Below are positions 1 through 7,789 of a stretch of 64,000 nt of DNA, one piece after another. Where the stretch lies: NCBI GenBank assembly GCA_963710625.1, contig CAVQBG010000028.1, positions 1-64,000 of the forward strand, in the 5' to 3' direction. The notes under the pieces are model-generated. The model searched no databases. It saw nothing but the letters and a program-made list of their open reading frames with translations, and was not told the origin of the DNA. The stretch comes from Sva-07 sp963710625 (GTDB lineage Bacteria > Actinomycetota > Acidimicrobiia > Acidimicrobiales > Ilumatobacteraceae). The translations under genes were made by a program, and so were the position numbers. Numbering within the stretch: the stretch's first letter is position 1; every line of letters starts with the position of its first letter.

Positions 1-537
1 CAGCGTGAGGAGGCGAGCGACGCGGGGATCGTCGGGGCCGAGGTAGTGCACGAGCACGCCGGCGACGGCCTCGACGTCGAGGGTGCCGGCCAGCTGCATC
101 TCCTCGAGGTCGGCCCAGTCCCTCGACCGGTCGACGAAGGCCTTGAACACCGCCAGGTCCCGGCAGGCGAGGAACGGGACGTCGTGTCCGGCGAAGGGTT
201 CCGATCGGATGCGCCCACCGACGTCGGCGTGGAACGGTGTGGTGTCGAGGAAGACGTCGACCGGCGTGTTGGCCCACCAGAGGCGCGTCTGACCGTCGGC
301 TTCGAGTTGCGCGATCGCATCGTCGGAGGCCGAGATCTCGGCGGGCAACGCCGCGAGGAGACCCCCGGTGCGCTCGACGGGGACGAACACGTTGACGTCG
401 ATGTCGATGGTGCTGCGGGCGCGTTGTGTACACCAGGCGAGCGCGAGCGCGCCACCGAATGCATGGGGCAGGTGTGCGGCGTCGAGCGCCTGATGGATGA
501 CGACGATCTTGTCGGCCAGGGAGGGTGAGTCGGTCAT
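1..537 (-). CDS. Nucleotidyltransferase-fold toxin (AbiEii-like), partial
   Basis: The frame opens at an ATG at 537 and runs off the left edge, so the C-terminus is missing. About 179 residues are visible. Near residue 28 there is a Gly-Gly pair followed by ARSTIDIDVNVF, the GG...DxD arrangement of minimal nucleotidyltransferases of the AbiEii/MNT type, whose toxic members transfer nucleotides to tRNA or protein targets. Its ATG overlaps the stop of the upstream HTH gene by four bases (ATGA), so the pair is translationally coupled as antitoxin then toxin. The assignment rests on motif and context. A nucleotidyltransferase outside a TA system cannot be excluded. Confidence 0.7.
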   Translation of the reverse strand, partial: MTDSPSLADKIVVIHQALDAAHLPHAFGGALALAWCTQRARSTIDIDVNVFVPVERTGGLLAALPAEISASDDAIAQLEADGQTRLWWANTPVDVFLDTTPFHADVGGRIRSEPFAGHDVPFLACRDLAVFKAFVDRSRDWADLEEMQLAGTLDVEAVAGVLVHYLGPDDPRVARLLTL

Positions 538-866
538 GCGACCGCACCGAACTTGGGCGCTGTGAGCGTGGGGGTGTGGCGCGCCGGGAACATCTCGGCC
601 AGCTCGAGTACCTCGACCAGTTCACGCCCACGAGCGACCGGGTTGCTGGCGACGTCGGCCGGTCGCACCTCCAGCGTGACGTCCACGCGGAAGCCGCAGG
701 CGGTGAGGATCCGGTCGAGGGTGTCGACGTTGGGCGTCTTGTGGGCCTGTTCGTACGCCGCCAGGGTCGAGTGCGAGGTGTGAGCGCGTCGGGCGAGTTC
801 GCGCAGCGAGAGTCCTGCCCTCTGCCGCGCCATCCGGATCAATCGCGCTGCGTTCATCTCACACAT
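534..866 (-). CDS. XRE-type HTH antitoxin/repressor
   Basis: A 110-residue protein (107 if the ATG at 857 is used) whose first 60 residues form a Cro/CI helix-turn-helix: RQRAGLSLRELARRAHTSHSTLAAYEQ. The rest is a short tail of the sort that contacts a toxin. It precedes and overlaps the nucleotidyltransferase gene, so it is most likely the antitoxin and autorepressor of that pair. The GGTATC/GATACC operator-like repeats lie directly upstream of its start in the gap shared with the divergent AbrB/PIN pair. The family is known for autoregulation; its role here is inferred from position. Confidence 0.75.
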   Translation of the reverse strand: MCEMNAARLIRMARQRAGLSLRELARRAHTSHSTLAAYEQAHKTPNVDTLDRILTACGFRVDVTLEVRPADVASNPVARGRELVEVLELAEMFPARHTPTLTAPKFGAVA

Positions 867-934
867 GGTATCCAATCGGTATCCTATCAGATACCAGAGG
901 GAGTGTGTAGGAGTAGGAATAGTAAGATTCCTAC
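867..934. promoter_or_regulatory. Divergent promoter with two palindromic operators
   Basis: This short AT-rich gap separates the HTH/nucleotidyltransferase pair from the AbrB/PIN pair. It holds GGTATC at 867-872 and an inverted repeat GGTATC-n6-GATACC at 878-895 next to the HTH start. A second inverted repeat, GTAGGAAT-n6-ATTCCTAC at 913-934, ends one base before the AbrB ATG. The two different palindromes fit two different autoregulators. TAAGAT at 923-928 is a good -10 box for an AbrB transcript starting at or near its ATG (936). The sites are seen directly; which protein binds which is inferred. Confidence 0.6.
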
Positions 935-935
935 C

Positions 936-1163
936 ATGCGAGTCACCGAGAAGGGCCAGGTCACGATTCCCAAGGAACTTCGGGACGCGCTCGGAATCGG
1001 CGCCGGCACACAGGTCGAGTTCGAACGCACGGGCGACACCATCGTCGTGCGCAAGGCCGACCGAGGCCCGACACGCGGACAGCAGCTCGCCGACCGTCTC
1101 CGTGGCCGTGGCGACGTGGCGATGACCACCGACGAGATCATGGCCCTCACCCGAGGGACCTGA
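936..1163 (+). CDS. AbrB/SpoVT-type antitoxin (VapB-like)
   Basis: A 75-residue protein beginning MRVTEKGQVTIPKELRDALG, the signature of the swapped-hairpin AbrB/MazE-like DNA-binding fold, with GIGAGTQVEFE completing it. The C-terminal 30 residues would bind and neutralise the PIN toxin encoded one base further on. The ATG at 936 is preferred because homology starts there and a -10-like TAAGAT ends seven bases before it. It most likely represses its own operon through the palindrome at 913-934. Confidence 0.85.
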   Translation: MRVTEKGQVTIPKELRDALGIGAGTQVEFERTGDTIVVRKADRGPTRGQQLADRLRGRGDVAMTTDEIMALTRGT

Positions 1164-1164
1164 C

Positions 1165-1578
1165 GTGGCGAACGGAACGCTCGTCGACAGCAACGTGTTG
1201 CTCGACATCCTGACCGAGGATCCTCGCTGGTTGAACTGGTCGACCGAGTCGCTGGCGGAGGCCGCTGAGGTCGGCCCGCTGTACATCAACCCGATCATCT
1301 TCTCCGAGGTCTCGATCCGGTTCACGACCGTCGAAGCGCTCGACGATGCCCTCCCGCCCCGGGACTATCGCCGCGAGCCACTCCCGTGGGCCGCGGCGTT
1401 CCTGGCGGGCAAGGTGTTCCTGGCGTACCGCCGGAATCGGGGCACCACGTCATCGACGCTGCCCGACTTCTTCGTCGGAGCACACGCGGCCGTCGCCGAC
1501 CTCGACCTGCTGACGCGAGACGTCGGGCGCTACCGGACTGACTTTCCGACCGTCCGCCTGATCGCACCGAATTCGTAG
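1165..1578 (+). CDS. PIN-domain ribonuclease toxin (VapC-like)
   Basis: 137 residues starting at a GTG one base after the antitoxin stop. The PIN fold is recognisable from VDSNVLLDILTEDP (first acidic residue), the NPIIFSEVS helix with a conserved Glu, and the C-terminal LPDFFVGAHAAVADLDLLTRD segment carrying the remaining acidic residues. Such enzymes are Mg-dependent endoribonucleases that cleave tRNA or rRNA loops. Its placement directly behind an AbrB protein makes a VapBC-type module very likely. Confidence 0.85.
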   Translation: MANGTLVDSNVLLDILTEDPRWLNWSTESLAEAAEVGPLYINPIIFSEVSIRFTTVEALDDALPPRDYRREPLPWAAAFLAGKVFLAYRRNRGTTSSTLPDFFVGAHAAVADLDLLTRDVGRYRTDFPTVRLIAPNS

Positions 1579-1603
1579 AGCGTGCAGCGCTACCGTCCTG
1601 GCG

Positions 1604-1906
1604 GTGGATCCGTATCGGTTCGACGCGGAGGTGTGGGAGCACCAGGGGTCGGCGGCGTGGTTCTTCGTGAGCCTTCCGGAGGAGGTGGCCGACGACATCG
1701 ACGAGCGCTACGGGCACCTGGAGGCAGGGTTCGGTTCGCTGCGCGTCGAGGTGACGATCGGGGCGACAACGTGGCGGACGTCGGTCTTCCCCGACACCAA
1801 ACGTGGCACCTACCTGCTCCCGGTGAAGAAGCAGGTACGAACCGCGGAAGGTCTGGCCGAGGGCTCGGTGTGCTCGGTCGAACTCACGGTCATCGCCGGC
1901 GAGTGA
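1604..1906 (+). CDS. DUF1905-family protein
   Basis: A 100-residue small beta-rich protein of the DUF1905 type: FDAEVWEHQGSAAWFFVSLP near the start, then RVEVTIGATTWRTSVFPD and YLLPVKKQVR. The function of the family is not established. The GTG at 1604 is supported by TACCGT, a -10-like hexamer ending seven bases upstream, which implies a leaderless message. It lies between two TA modules, but nothing in it resembles a toxin or antitoxin. Confidence 0.7.
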   Translation: MDPYRFDAEVWEHQGSAAWFFVSLPEEVADDIDERYGHLEAGFGSLRVEVTIGATTWRTSVFPDTKRGTYLLPVKKQVRTAEGLAEGSVCSVELTVIAGE

Positions 1907-1928
1907 AGGTCTCTCGAGTCGATGTAGT

Positions 1929-1952
1929 CACAAAGCCAGCTATTGTGGTCAC
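1929..1952 (+). promoter_or_regulatory. Leaderless promoter and operator of the Phd/PIN pair
   Basis: An inverted repeat CACAA (1929-1933) / TTGTG (1943-1947) sits immediately before the ATG at 1953. TATTGT at 1941-1946 reads as a -10 box that ends six bases before the start codon, so the transcript would begin at or beside the ATG. The overlap of the palindrome with the -10 box is what one expects of an autorepressed antitoxin promoter. Confidence 0.45.
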
Positions 1953-2207
1953 ATGGATGTGGGGATCAGGGAACTCAAGGCGAAGTTGTCGGAGCACGTG
2001 CAACGGGTGACCGAGGGCGAGACGATCGTCGTGACCGACCGGGGCAGGCCGGTGGCACGCCTCGTTCCGTACGACACCGCCTCGACGATCGAGCAAGGCA
2101 TCGCGGAAGGGTGGATCGAACCTGCCCGCCGAACCGGTCTCGGGCACGCGGAACGTCACCGTTCGACGCAGTCGGTCGTCGAGACCCTGGACGCCGATCG
2201 GTCGTGA
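1953..2207 (+). CDS. Phd/YefM-type antitoxin
   Basis: 84 residues with the full Phd N-terminal domain: MDVGIRELKAKLSEHVQRV followed by EGETIVVTDRGRPVARLVP. This domain binds DNA as a dimer. The disordered tail, rich in charged residues, is the part that wraps the toxin in this family. The stop codon overlaps the GTG of the next gene (GTGA), coupling translation of antitoxin and PIN toxin. Confidence 0.9.
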   Translation: MDVGIRELKAKLSEHVQRVTEGETIVVTDRGRPVARLVPYDTASTIEQGIAEGWIEPARRTGLGHAERHRSTQSVVETLDADRS

Positions 2208-2605
2208 CGCTCTACGTCGATTCGAGTGCGTTGCTCAAGCGATACGTCGACGAGCACGACTCGGCGGTCGCCGTCGAGCTGATGGGAGCCGATCCGGTGC
2301 TCGTCACCTCCCGGATCACCGAGATCGAGGTCCGGCGCAACCTCGCCCGGCTCCTCGACGGAGACTCCTGGACCGACAGCCGGCGCCAGTTCGCCATCGA
2401 TCTCGATGCCTTCGCGCTCGTCGGGCTGGACGCGACCACCTGCAACGAAGCGGCGGCGATCGCGGACCGCACCGGATGCCGATCGCTCGATGCACTCCAC
2501 CTGGGCTCCGCCGTTCGAGCCGGGGCGTCGACGACGCTCCTCACATTCGACATCCGCCAGGCACAGGCAGGTCGAGCGATCGGTCTCCACGTCATCGGAG
2601 TCTGA
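2204..2605 (+). CDS. PIN-domain toxin (VapC-like)
   Basis: 133 residues from a GTG that overlaps the antitoxin stop. Conserved PIN elements are LYVDSSALLKRYVDE at the N-terminus, ITEIEVRRNLARL with the conserved Glu, and SLDALHLGSAVRAG plus LLTFDIRQAQAG at the C-terminus, giving a complete set of acidic residues. It is expected to be an endoribonuclease inhibited by the preceding Phd-type protein. This is a second PIN module, unrelated at the antitoxin level to the AbrB-linked one 600 bases upstream. Confidence 0.88.
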   Translation: MTLYVDSSALLKRYVDEHDSAVAVELMGADPVLVTSRITEIEVRRNLARLLDGDSWTDSRRQFAIDLDAFALVGLDATTCNEAAAIADRTGCRSLDALHLGSAVRAGASTTLLTFDIRQAQAGRAIGLHVIGV

Positions 2606-2644
2606 GGCTGGACTCCGGCAGAAGTCGGCGATCACCCTGTGAGC

Positions 2645-4615
2645 TCACCGATTGGCGAGCCAACTGCGATGCTTGATGACGGCCTTGCGCGCTGCCTTGG
2701 CCTGTTGCTTGTCGGTGAGGTGGCGGCCGAGTGCCTCGAGCACCTCGAGGGTCTCGGGTTGGTCGTGGCGCCACATGTCGTCGATCAGGTCGCCGAACGC
2801 CATCTCCTGTGCCTGGCGGAAGACGTCGTCGAGGTCTGCGGGCTCGTCGATCAAGGCGTGGATCATGTCGATGAAGGGGCCGATGTCGACGAACGCGGCG
2901 ACCTCGTCGTCGGTGGCCAGATCGTGTTCCAGCAGGAATGTCGCGGCGTGGCCGGAGCAGTGGGTGTCGAGCAGTTCACGCACCACCGGCCCGACGGCAT
3001 CCAACGGTTCGAGCCGCCCGAGCAGATCGAACGCGATGAGACGTTGCACCGAGACCGTCGCTGCGACCGCGGCATCGGCGAGCAGACGCGCCCGCTCGGT
3101 CGTCGGACTGTCGGGACGCCAGTTGGCGAGCGCTCCGTCCTCGTCGAGGCTGCCGGAGGCCACCGTGTTGACGAGGGTCAGACCGTCGGCGTCGGCGAGA
3201 TCGTCGATGGTCGCGAACGTGTAGCCGGCCTGACGGACCGGGTCGACCATCGCGGCACGACCGAGCGGTGTGAGCGACATCGAACCGCTGACGATCACGG
3301 GCGACATGCCGTAACGGTCGGGCCGGGTGACCAGGTCGTGCCAGGTGATGATCCCGGCAACCTCCAGGACCTCGAACAGCTCGGCCAGTCGAGCCGCCAC
3401 CAGTTCCGGCCAGATCCCATCCAGCCGGCCCAGGCTGAAGCGCGACTGGGTGACCTCGATCGCCAGTTCCTCGATCTCCGCGTAGTCGAGGAACGAACCC
3501 TCGGGCAGTGCCTGCGACAACCAGTGCGGAACGCCGTCGTCGAGCAGTTCGCGATGGGCGTACTGCGTGTCGTCCCAGTTGGCGATCCGGGCGCAGAGCG
3601 GCCCCGCCTCGAGCACACCGTGCACCATGCGGGTGGCCCGCTCGGCGATGGGCAGGTCGCCCCACATCGCGTTCGGCCTGACCTTCGTCCGCAGGCGTTC
3701 CACCGCCCCGCTGTACGTGGCGACGTCGTCGATCAGGGTGAGCCAACGCAGTTCGGTACTCGACCGATTCTTCCTCGGCCTGCCGGACAGGCCCTGGTCG
3801 AGGACGTCACCGGTGCCGAGCGCTGCGACGAGCTTCCGCGCGTCGCCCATCGAGATGTTCCCGGCGTCGGTGAGCTTGACACTGTTGGTGCCGACGAACT
3901 CGACGAAGCGGTCGACGAGGTCGAGCAACCTCGACTGCGCTGCCGAGGCGTCGACGTCGACGGCCGGAGGTGGCACGTAGGTGAACAGCAGCTCGACCGG
4001 TTCGGGCTCGCGCACGGCGAGCGCCGCATCGGTGTGGGCTCGGCGTTGCTCGAACGGCAGCGAGTTGAACGCATCCATGCGCAGGTCGAGGGCCGCCTGC
4101 AGCTCGTCCATGTCGAGGTTGCCGTCGGCCAGGAGTGAGCCGAGGTCGGGCAGTTCGTTGCCGTCGGCGTCGAAGAGCACCACATCGCCCAGGGTCTTGC
4201 CGATGCCGAAGTTGGCGTCGTCACCCAGCGCATCTGCCACGTCGTCGACGAGGCCGTCGACGTGCATCATCACCCGAGCGGCGCTCGCCACGCCACCGTC
4301 GAGGCGCCCGGTGACCGCCAGGAACTCGACCATTGCCTGCACCGACCGGCAGAGCACCGGCGCCTCGTCGGGCCCGACGGCGAACTTGCGCGGCGCCCAG
4401 TCGAGCAGGAACTCCTCGGCGTCGTCGGGCGTGAACCGGCTCAGGTCGCCGGTGGAGTAGTTGACGCGCCACGACAAGAACGTGTCCGCGTCGGCGACGA
4501 GCGATCCGTCGCCGGCGCCGTAGCGCTCGTCCGCCCACGGTCCGAATTCGTCGAGAAGTTCCCTCTTGACCGATGCGAACGATTCGAGGTCGTCGGGACC
4601 GAAACGGAGCTGCAC
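2645..4615 (-). CDS. Large conserved-type protein of unknown function
   Basis: I do not recognise this 656-residue protein. The GTG at 4615 is chosen because the protein-like sequence VQLRFGPDDLESFASVKREL starts there and a -10-like GAGAAT ends six bases before it; the frame stays open further upstream only as antisense of other genes. It is acidic and probably all-helical, with no signal peptide, membrane segment or clear catalytic motif. It ends in a basic helix, HLTDKQQAKAARKAVIKHRS. It sits alone on its strand between the Phd/PIN pair and a MazF remnant. A member of an unnamed actinobacterial family is the best description. Confidence 0.7.
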   Translation of the reverse strand: MQLRFGPDDLESFASVKRELLDEFGPWADERYGAGDGSLVADADTFLSWRVNYSTGDLSRFTPDDAEEFLLDWAPRKFAVGPDEAPVLCRSVQAMVEFLAVTGRLDGGVASAARVMMHVDGLVDDVADALGDDANFGIGKTLGDVVLFDADGNELPDLGSLLADGNLDMDELQAALDLRMDAFNSLPFEQRRAHTDAALAVREPEPVELLFTYVPPPAVDVDASAAQSRLLDLVDRFVEFVGTNSVKLTDAGNISMGDARKLVAALGTGDVLDQGLSGRPRKNRSSTELRWLTLIDDVATYSGAVERLRTKVRPNAMWGDLPIAERATRMVHGVLEAGPLCARIANWDDTQYAHRELLDDGVPHWLSQALPEGSFLDYAEIEELAIEVTQSRFSLGRLDGIWPELVAARLAELFEVLEVAGIITWHDLVTRPDRYGMSPVIVSGSMSLTPLGRAAMVDPVRQAGYTFATIDDLADADGLTLVNTVASGSLDEDGALANWRPDSPTTERARLLADAAVAATVSVQRLIAFDLLGRLEPLDAVGPVVRELLDTHCSGHAATFLLEHDLATDDEVAAFVDIGPFIDMIHALIDEPADLDDVFRQAQEMAFGDLIDDMWRHDQPETLEVLEALGRHLTDKQQAKAARKAVIKHRSWLANR

Positions 4616-4664
4616 ACGCCGATTCTCGCACGGCCGTCGACCGACTTCGTCCACTTGTCGCTCG

Positions 4665-4892
4665 TCAAGCGACGAGGTCGAGCACCAGGCGGAGCCCAGC
4701 GTCGACCTGGCCGAGCGTGTCGTGGTCGACTGCTCCCACGCGCTCGGAGAGCTGCCGCTCGTCAAGGGTGACGATCTGGGAGGCGTCGACGACCGAGTCC
4801 TTCGGCAACCCCGACCGGCTCTCCGGAAGGGCGACGTTGCCCGGCGCCGCAGCGAGGTCGACGTTGCTGCTGATCGCCGCGAACCCGAGCAC
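4665..4892 (-). pseudogene. MazF/PemK remnant (C-terminal part only)
   Basis: Read on the minus strand, this is the C-terminal part of a classical MazF: NVDLAAAPGNVALP, then SGLPKDSVVDASQIVTLD, then SERVGAVDHDTLGQVDAGLR. Normal MazF proteins have about 45 further N-terminal residues, including the RGEIWWAD strand and the PVLVV strand. Those are absent here and no antitoxin gene precedes it. It is of a different MazF subtype from the three intact ones at 7.8-9.6 kb. I read it as a decayed toxin gene. Confidence 0.75.
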
Positions 4893-4939
4893 GTCAGCAG
4901 CGCACTCCCTCGTTCAACGACTTCAGCCAGACTGTGGTC

Positions 4940-5884
4940 ATGTCGGGGTTCGACATCATCGGCGACGTGCACGGTCACGCCGACCGGCTCCGGAGCCTGC
5001 TCAGCACGATGGGCTACCGGGAGCAGCGTGGCGTCTGGGGGCATCGCGACCGGACGGCGGTGTTCGTCGGTGACCTGATCGATCGCGGGTCCGGCCAGCT
5101 CGAGACGGTCCGGATGGTGCAGGCGATGGTCGATGCGGGCTCGGCGCAGATGGTGCTCGGCAACCACGAGTTCAACGCGGTCGCGTACGCCACGGTCGAC
5201 CCGGTACGCCTCGACTACTGCCGGCCGCACAACGAGAAGCACACCAGCCAGCACGAGGCGTTCCTGTCCGACGTCCCGTTCGGCTCGCCGCTGCACCGCT
5301 CGATCATCGACTGGTTCACGACGATCCCGATGTGGCTCGACCTCGACGGCCTGCGGGTGGTCCACGCCTGCTGGAGCGCTGATCACATCGAGCACCTCGA
5401 ATCGGTGGCGGGGCCGGGCAACACGCTCACCGAGCGCATCGTGATCGACGGCACGACGAAGGACACCCCGACGTACCGCGCAATCGAGGCGGTCTTGAAA
5501 GGCCCCGAGGTCGAACTCGACGGTGTCTGGTACGTCGACAAGGACGGCCACACGCGCGATCACGCCCGGCTCCGCTGGTGGGACAGCGAGGCGACCACCC
5601 TGCGCACGGCCACGATGATCCCGCACGGAACCCAGCTGCACGACCCACACGACCGACCGATCGACGCACTCCCCGACCGTCAGCTCAGCGACGACGAAAT
5701 GCAGCTCTACACCGGGCCGGAACCGGTGCTGTTCGGCCACTACTGGTGGCGCAAGGAGTCGGCCGAGCCGATCAACACCTTGGCGACGTGCCTCGACTAC
5801 AGCGTCGCGAAGAACGGTGTCCTGCGCGCCTACCGGTGGGACGGCGAGGACGAGATCGACGAGACCAAGTTCGTCGACGACTGA
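4940..5884 (+). CDS. PPP-type metallophosphoesterase
   Basis: A 314-residue calcineurin-like phosphoesterase with every metal-site motif in order: DIIGDVHG (residues 4-11), FVGDLIDRG, VLGNHE, VVHACW and, near the C-terminus, LFGHYWW. Members hydrolyse phosphoprotein, diadenosine tetraphosphate or RNA-end phosphates; the substrate here is unknown. The ATG at 4940 is preferred over the GTG two codons earlier because homology begins at SGFDIIGD. Six bases downstream lies a broken macro domain gene, so it may once have worked with an ADP-ribose or RNA-repair partner. Confidence 0.85.
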   Translation: MSGFDIIGDVHGHADRLRSLLSTMGYREQRGVWGHRDRTAVFVGDLIDRGSGQLETVRMVQAMVDAGSAQMVLGNHEFNAVAYATVDPVRLDYCRPHNEKHTSQHEAFLSDVPFGSPLHRSIIDWFTTIPMWLDLDGLRVVHACWSADHIEHLESVAGPGNTLTERIVIDGTTKDTPTYRAIEAVLKGPEVELDGVWYVDKDGHTRDHARLRWWDSEATTLRTATMIPHGTQLHDPHDRPIDALPDRQLSDDEMQLYTGPEPVLFGHYWWRKESAEPINTLATCLDYSVAKNGVLRAYRWDGEDEIDETKFVDD

Positions 5885-5890
5885 GGGGTC

Positions 5891-6235
5891 ATGAAGCTCG
5901 AATCGGTGCTCGGTGACATCACGCAGGAGCGCGTCGACGCGATCGTGAACGCCGCGAACTCCTCGCTGCTCGGCGGTGGCGGGGTCGACGGCGCGATCCA
6001 TCGGGCGGCCGGACCGGCGCTCGTCGAAGCGTGCCGTGCGCTCGGTGGTTGCCCGGAGGGCGACGCCAAGGTGACACCCGGGTTCGATCTTCCCGCCACG
6101 TGGATCATCCACGCCGTCGGGCCCCGCTGGCACGGCGGCCGGTCGGGCGAGCCGGAGACGCTCGCCGCGTGCTACCGCAACTCGCTGGCGAGAGCCGACG
6201 AGGTCGGCGCCACCACCGTCTCGTTCCCGGTGCCG
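5891..6235 (+). pseudogene. Truncated macro domain (ADP-ribose-binding) gene
   Basis: The first 114 codons encode a textbook macro domain start: SVLGDITQERVDAIVNAANS then LLGGGGVDGAIHRAAG, the ADP-ribose-binding loop, and WIIHAVGPRW. After VGATTVSFPV the expected second ligand loop (AISTG-YGYP type) and the last 50-60 residues are missing. The sequence becomes low-quality arginine-rich translation that runs without a stop into another frame of the next gene. A deletion or rearrangement near 6235 best explains this. An intact gene would be an O-acetyl-ADP-ribose or ADP-ribosyl hydrolase. Confidence 0.7.
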
Positions 6236-6420
6236 AAGTCGATCGTTCGCATGTTCATCTCCCGGGCTCGGGTTCGACGGGGAGGGAGTCGGCATCACCC
6301 AACCGACGCGCGGGGTGTCACAGCGATCCGGAGACCGCTCGGCACCACAAACCGATCGCGGTCGGTGAGCCGTGGCAATCCCCCGCCACAACGGCCGGCC
6401 CGACCGACAACACTGAGTCG

Positions 6421-7179
6421 ATGGACGAGGTCGATCCCGCCGACTTCTACACGGGCATCGCGGTCGACGTGTACGGCCCGCTGCGGGGTTCGGTGCCCGA
6501 TCCGCGCATCTCCGCACGGTTCATCTCGAGGTGGGGGGAACCGGCGCTCGAACTCGGGTGTGGCGACGGCGATCCCCTGCTGTCGCTGCGCGCCGACGGG
6601 CTCGACGTCCAGGGGCTGGACTCGTCGGCCGACATGCTGGCCAAGCTGCGACGAACGGCGGCCGAGCGGGGCGTCGACGTCACCGTCCACCACTCGACCA
6701 TCGAACAGATGGACCTGGGCACGACCTTCCGATCGATCTTCCTGGCCGGGCCGACCTTCAACCTGATCGTCGACGACGCGACGGCCGGCGCAGCGCTCGC
6801 CCGCATCCGCGACCACCTCGATCCGGCCGGCGCGGCGCTGATCCCGCTGTTCATCCCCGACCCGGTACCCGAACGACAGCTCGGGCGCGTCCGTGAACAC
6901 GTCGACGACCGCGGCCGCACCCTGCGCGTGACGGCGACGTCGAGCGACCGTGACGAGGCGGCCCGACTCCAGACCACCGTGCTGCGCTACGAGATCGTCG
7001 ACGGCGACGACCATCAGGTGGTCGAGCGACCCTGGGTGCTCCACTGGCACACCCCATCCGGCTTCCGTGAACTGGCCGCCGACGCAGGGTTGGAGGTCGC
7101 CGCCGTCCTCGCGTCCGACGGTTCACCCGCGGCCGACGACGCCAGGGAGTTCGCCTTCGTGCTCCGCCGGCCTGCGTGA
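6421..7179 (+). CDS. Class I SAM-dependent methyltransferase
   Basis: 252 residues with a Rossmann methyltransferase core: motif I ALELGCGDGDPLLSLRADG, then VQGLDSSADMLAKLRR, the usual acidic end of strand 2, and a hydrophobic motif near FRSIFLAGPTFNLI. The C-terminal half includes RPWVLHWHTPSGFRELAADAG, common in small-molecule methyltransferases. The ATG at 6421 follows a -10-like hexamer by six bases. The substrate cannot be told from the sequence. It follows the broken macro gene and may have been brought next to it by the same rearrangement. Confidence 0.8.
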   Translation: MDEVDPADFYTGIAVDVYGPLRGSVPDPRISARFISRWGEPALELGCGDGDPLLSLRADGLDVQGLDSSADMLAKLRRTAAERGVDVTVHHSTIEQMDLGTTFRSIFLAGPTFNLIVDDATAGAALARIRDHLDPAGAALIPLFIPDPVPERQLGRVREHVDDRGRTLRVTATSSDRDEAARLQTTVLRYEIVDGDDHQVVERPWVLHWHTPSGFRELAADAGLEVAAVLASDGSPAADDAREFAFVLRRPA

Positions 7180-7206
7180 CACCGACGCCGGCCGGCGCGC
7201 GAACCC

Positions 7207-7283
7207 TGTGACACCCGCGTGCGCACACTCGCACGACCGACTCCCTCCTCGCACACCGTCACATCACGATCCGAGGAGTCACC
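7207..7283 (+). repeat. Conserved leader, copy A, before small RHH-like gene
   Basis: This 77-base segment shares blocks with 8196-8267: TG(T/C)-ACACC, TGCG-CACAC, ACCGACTCCCTCCTC and CCGAGGAGT just before the ATG. The last block contains the ribosome-binding sequence GAGGAG. Conservation extends well beyond what a ribosome-binding site needs, so the leader was duplicated with its gene and may carry a shared promoter or operator. Confidence 0.6.
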
Positions 7284-7460
7284 ATGCGCCGCCATCATCG
7301 ACCGATCCCCTTCCCCGGACCGATCCCGCCCGGGATGATGCGCATCAGCGCCGACATCCCCATCGAGAAGTGGGAGGAACTCCAGCAGGCGAGTCGACGC
7401 CGAGGCGTCCACGTCGATCACCTCATCCTCGCCGCACTCGACTTCGCGGCCACGGCATGA
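7284..7460 (+). CDS. Small RHH-like protein, copy A
   Basis: A 58-residue reading frame beginning MRRHHRPIPFPGP, preceded by GAGGAG at a good distance. Residues from MRISADIPIEKWEELQQASR through RRGVHVDHLILAALDFA resemble a ribbon-helix-helix (CopG/Arc-like) unit: one short strand then two helices. It is paralogous to the protein at 8268-8438, sharing QASRRRGV and the following pattern. Both copies lie just upstream of a CopG/MazF pair. It may be an extra regulator or antitoxin of that toxin; that role is inference. Confidence 0.6.
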   Translation: MRRHHRPIPFPGPIPPGMMRISADIPIEKWEELQQASRRRGVHVDHLILAALDFAATA

Positions 7461-7540
7461 GCGCATCCGCCCGACGGCCACCGTTCGGACGGCCGCCTCC
7501 GTGCATCCCGTTCTGCATGACGTCTTGTTATGCTGATCTT

Positions 7541-7789
7541 GTGCCGCAGCTGGTGACCCGCATCGACGACGAGACCGCCGCAGCCATCGATGCGCTCGTC
7601 GACGCCGGCGACTTCGCATCTCGCTCCGACGTCGTGCGCGCTGGTGTGCTCCGGCTGATCGACGAGCGACGACGACAGGCGATCGGCGACCAGATCGTCG
7701 CCGGCTACCAGCGGACCCCCGAGACCGTCGAGGAGCTCGCCGCCGCCGAGGCGAACGCCCGAGCGATGATCGCCGACGAGCCGTGGTGA
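7541..7789 (+). CDS. CopG/ParD-like antitoxin of MazF copy A
   Basis: 82 residues from a GTG: VPQLVTRIDDETAAAIDALV followed by FASRSDVVRAGVLRLIDERR, an RHH DNA-binding unit, and an acidic tail EELAAAEANARAMIADEPW that would block the toxin. A -10-like TATGCT (7529-7534) ends six bases before the GTG, implying leaderless expression. The stop overlaps the toxin start by four bases. Confidence 0.85.
   Translation: MPQLVTRIDDETAAAIDALVDAGDFASRSDVVRAGVLRLIDERRRQAIGDQIVAGYQRTPETVEELAAAEANARAMIADEPW

Noticed and set aside
2639..4138. A 499-codon plus-strand frame
   Set aside because: Antisense shadow of the 656-residue gene with no recognisable domain or ribosome-binding site.
4616..6517. Long minus-strand open frame continuing upstream of the 656-residue protein (total about 1290 codons)
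   Set aside because: The upstream part is antisense to the phosphoesterase and macro genes, is Arg/Val-rich without protein-like patterning, and the real start is marked at 4615.
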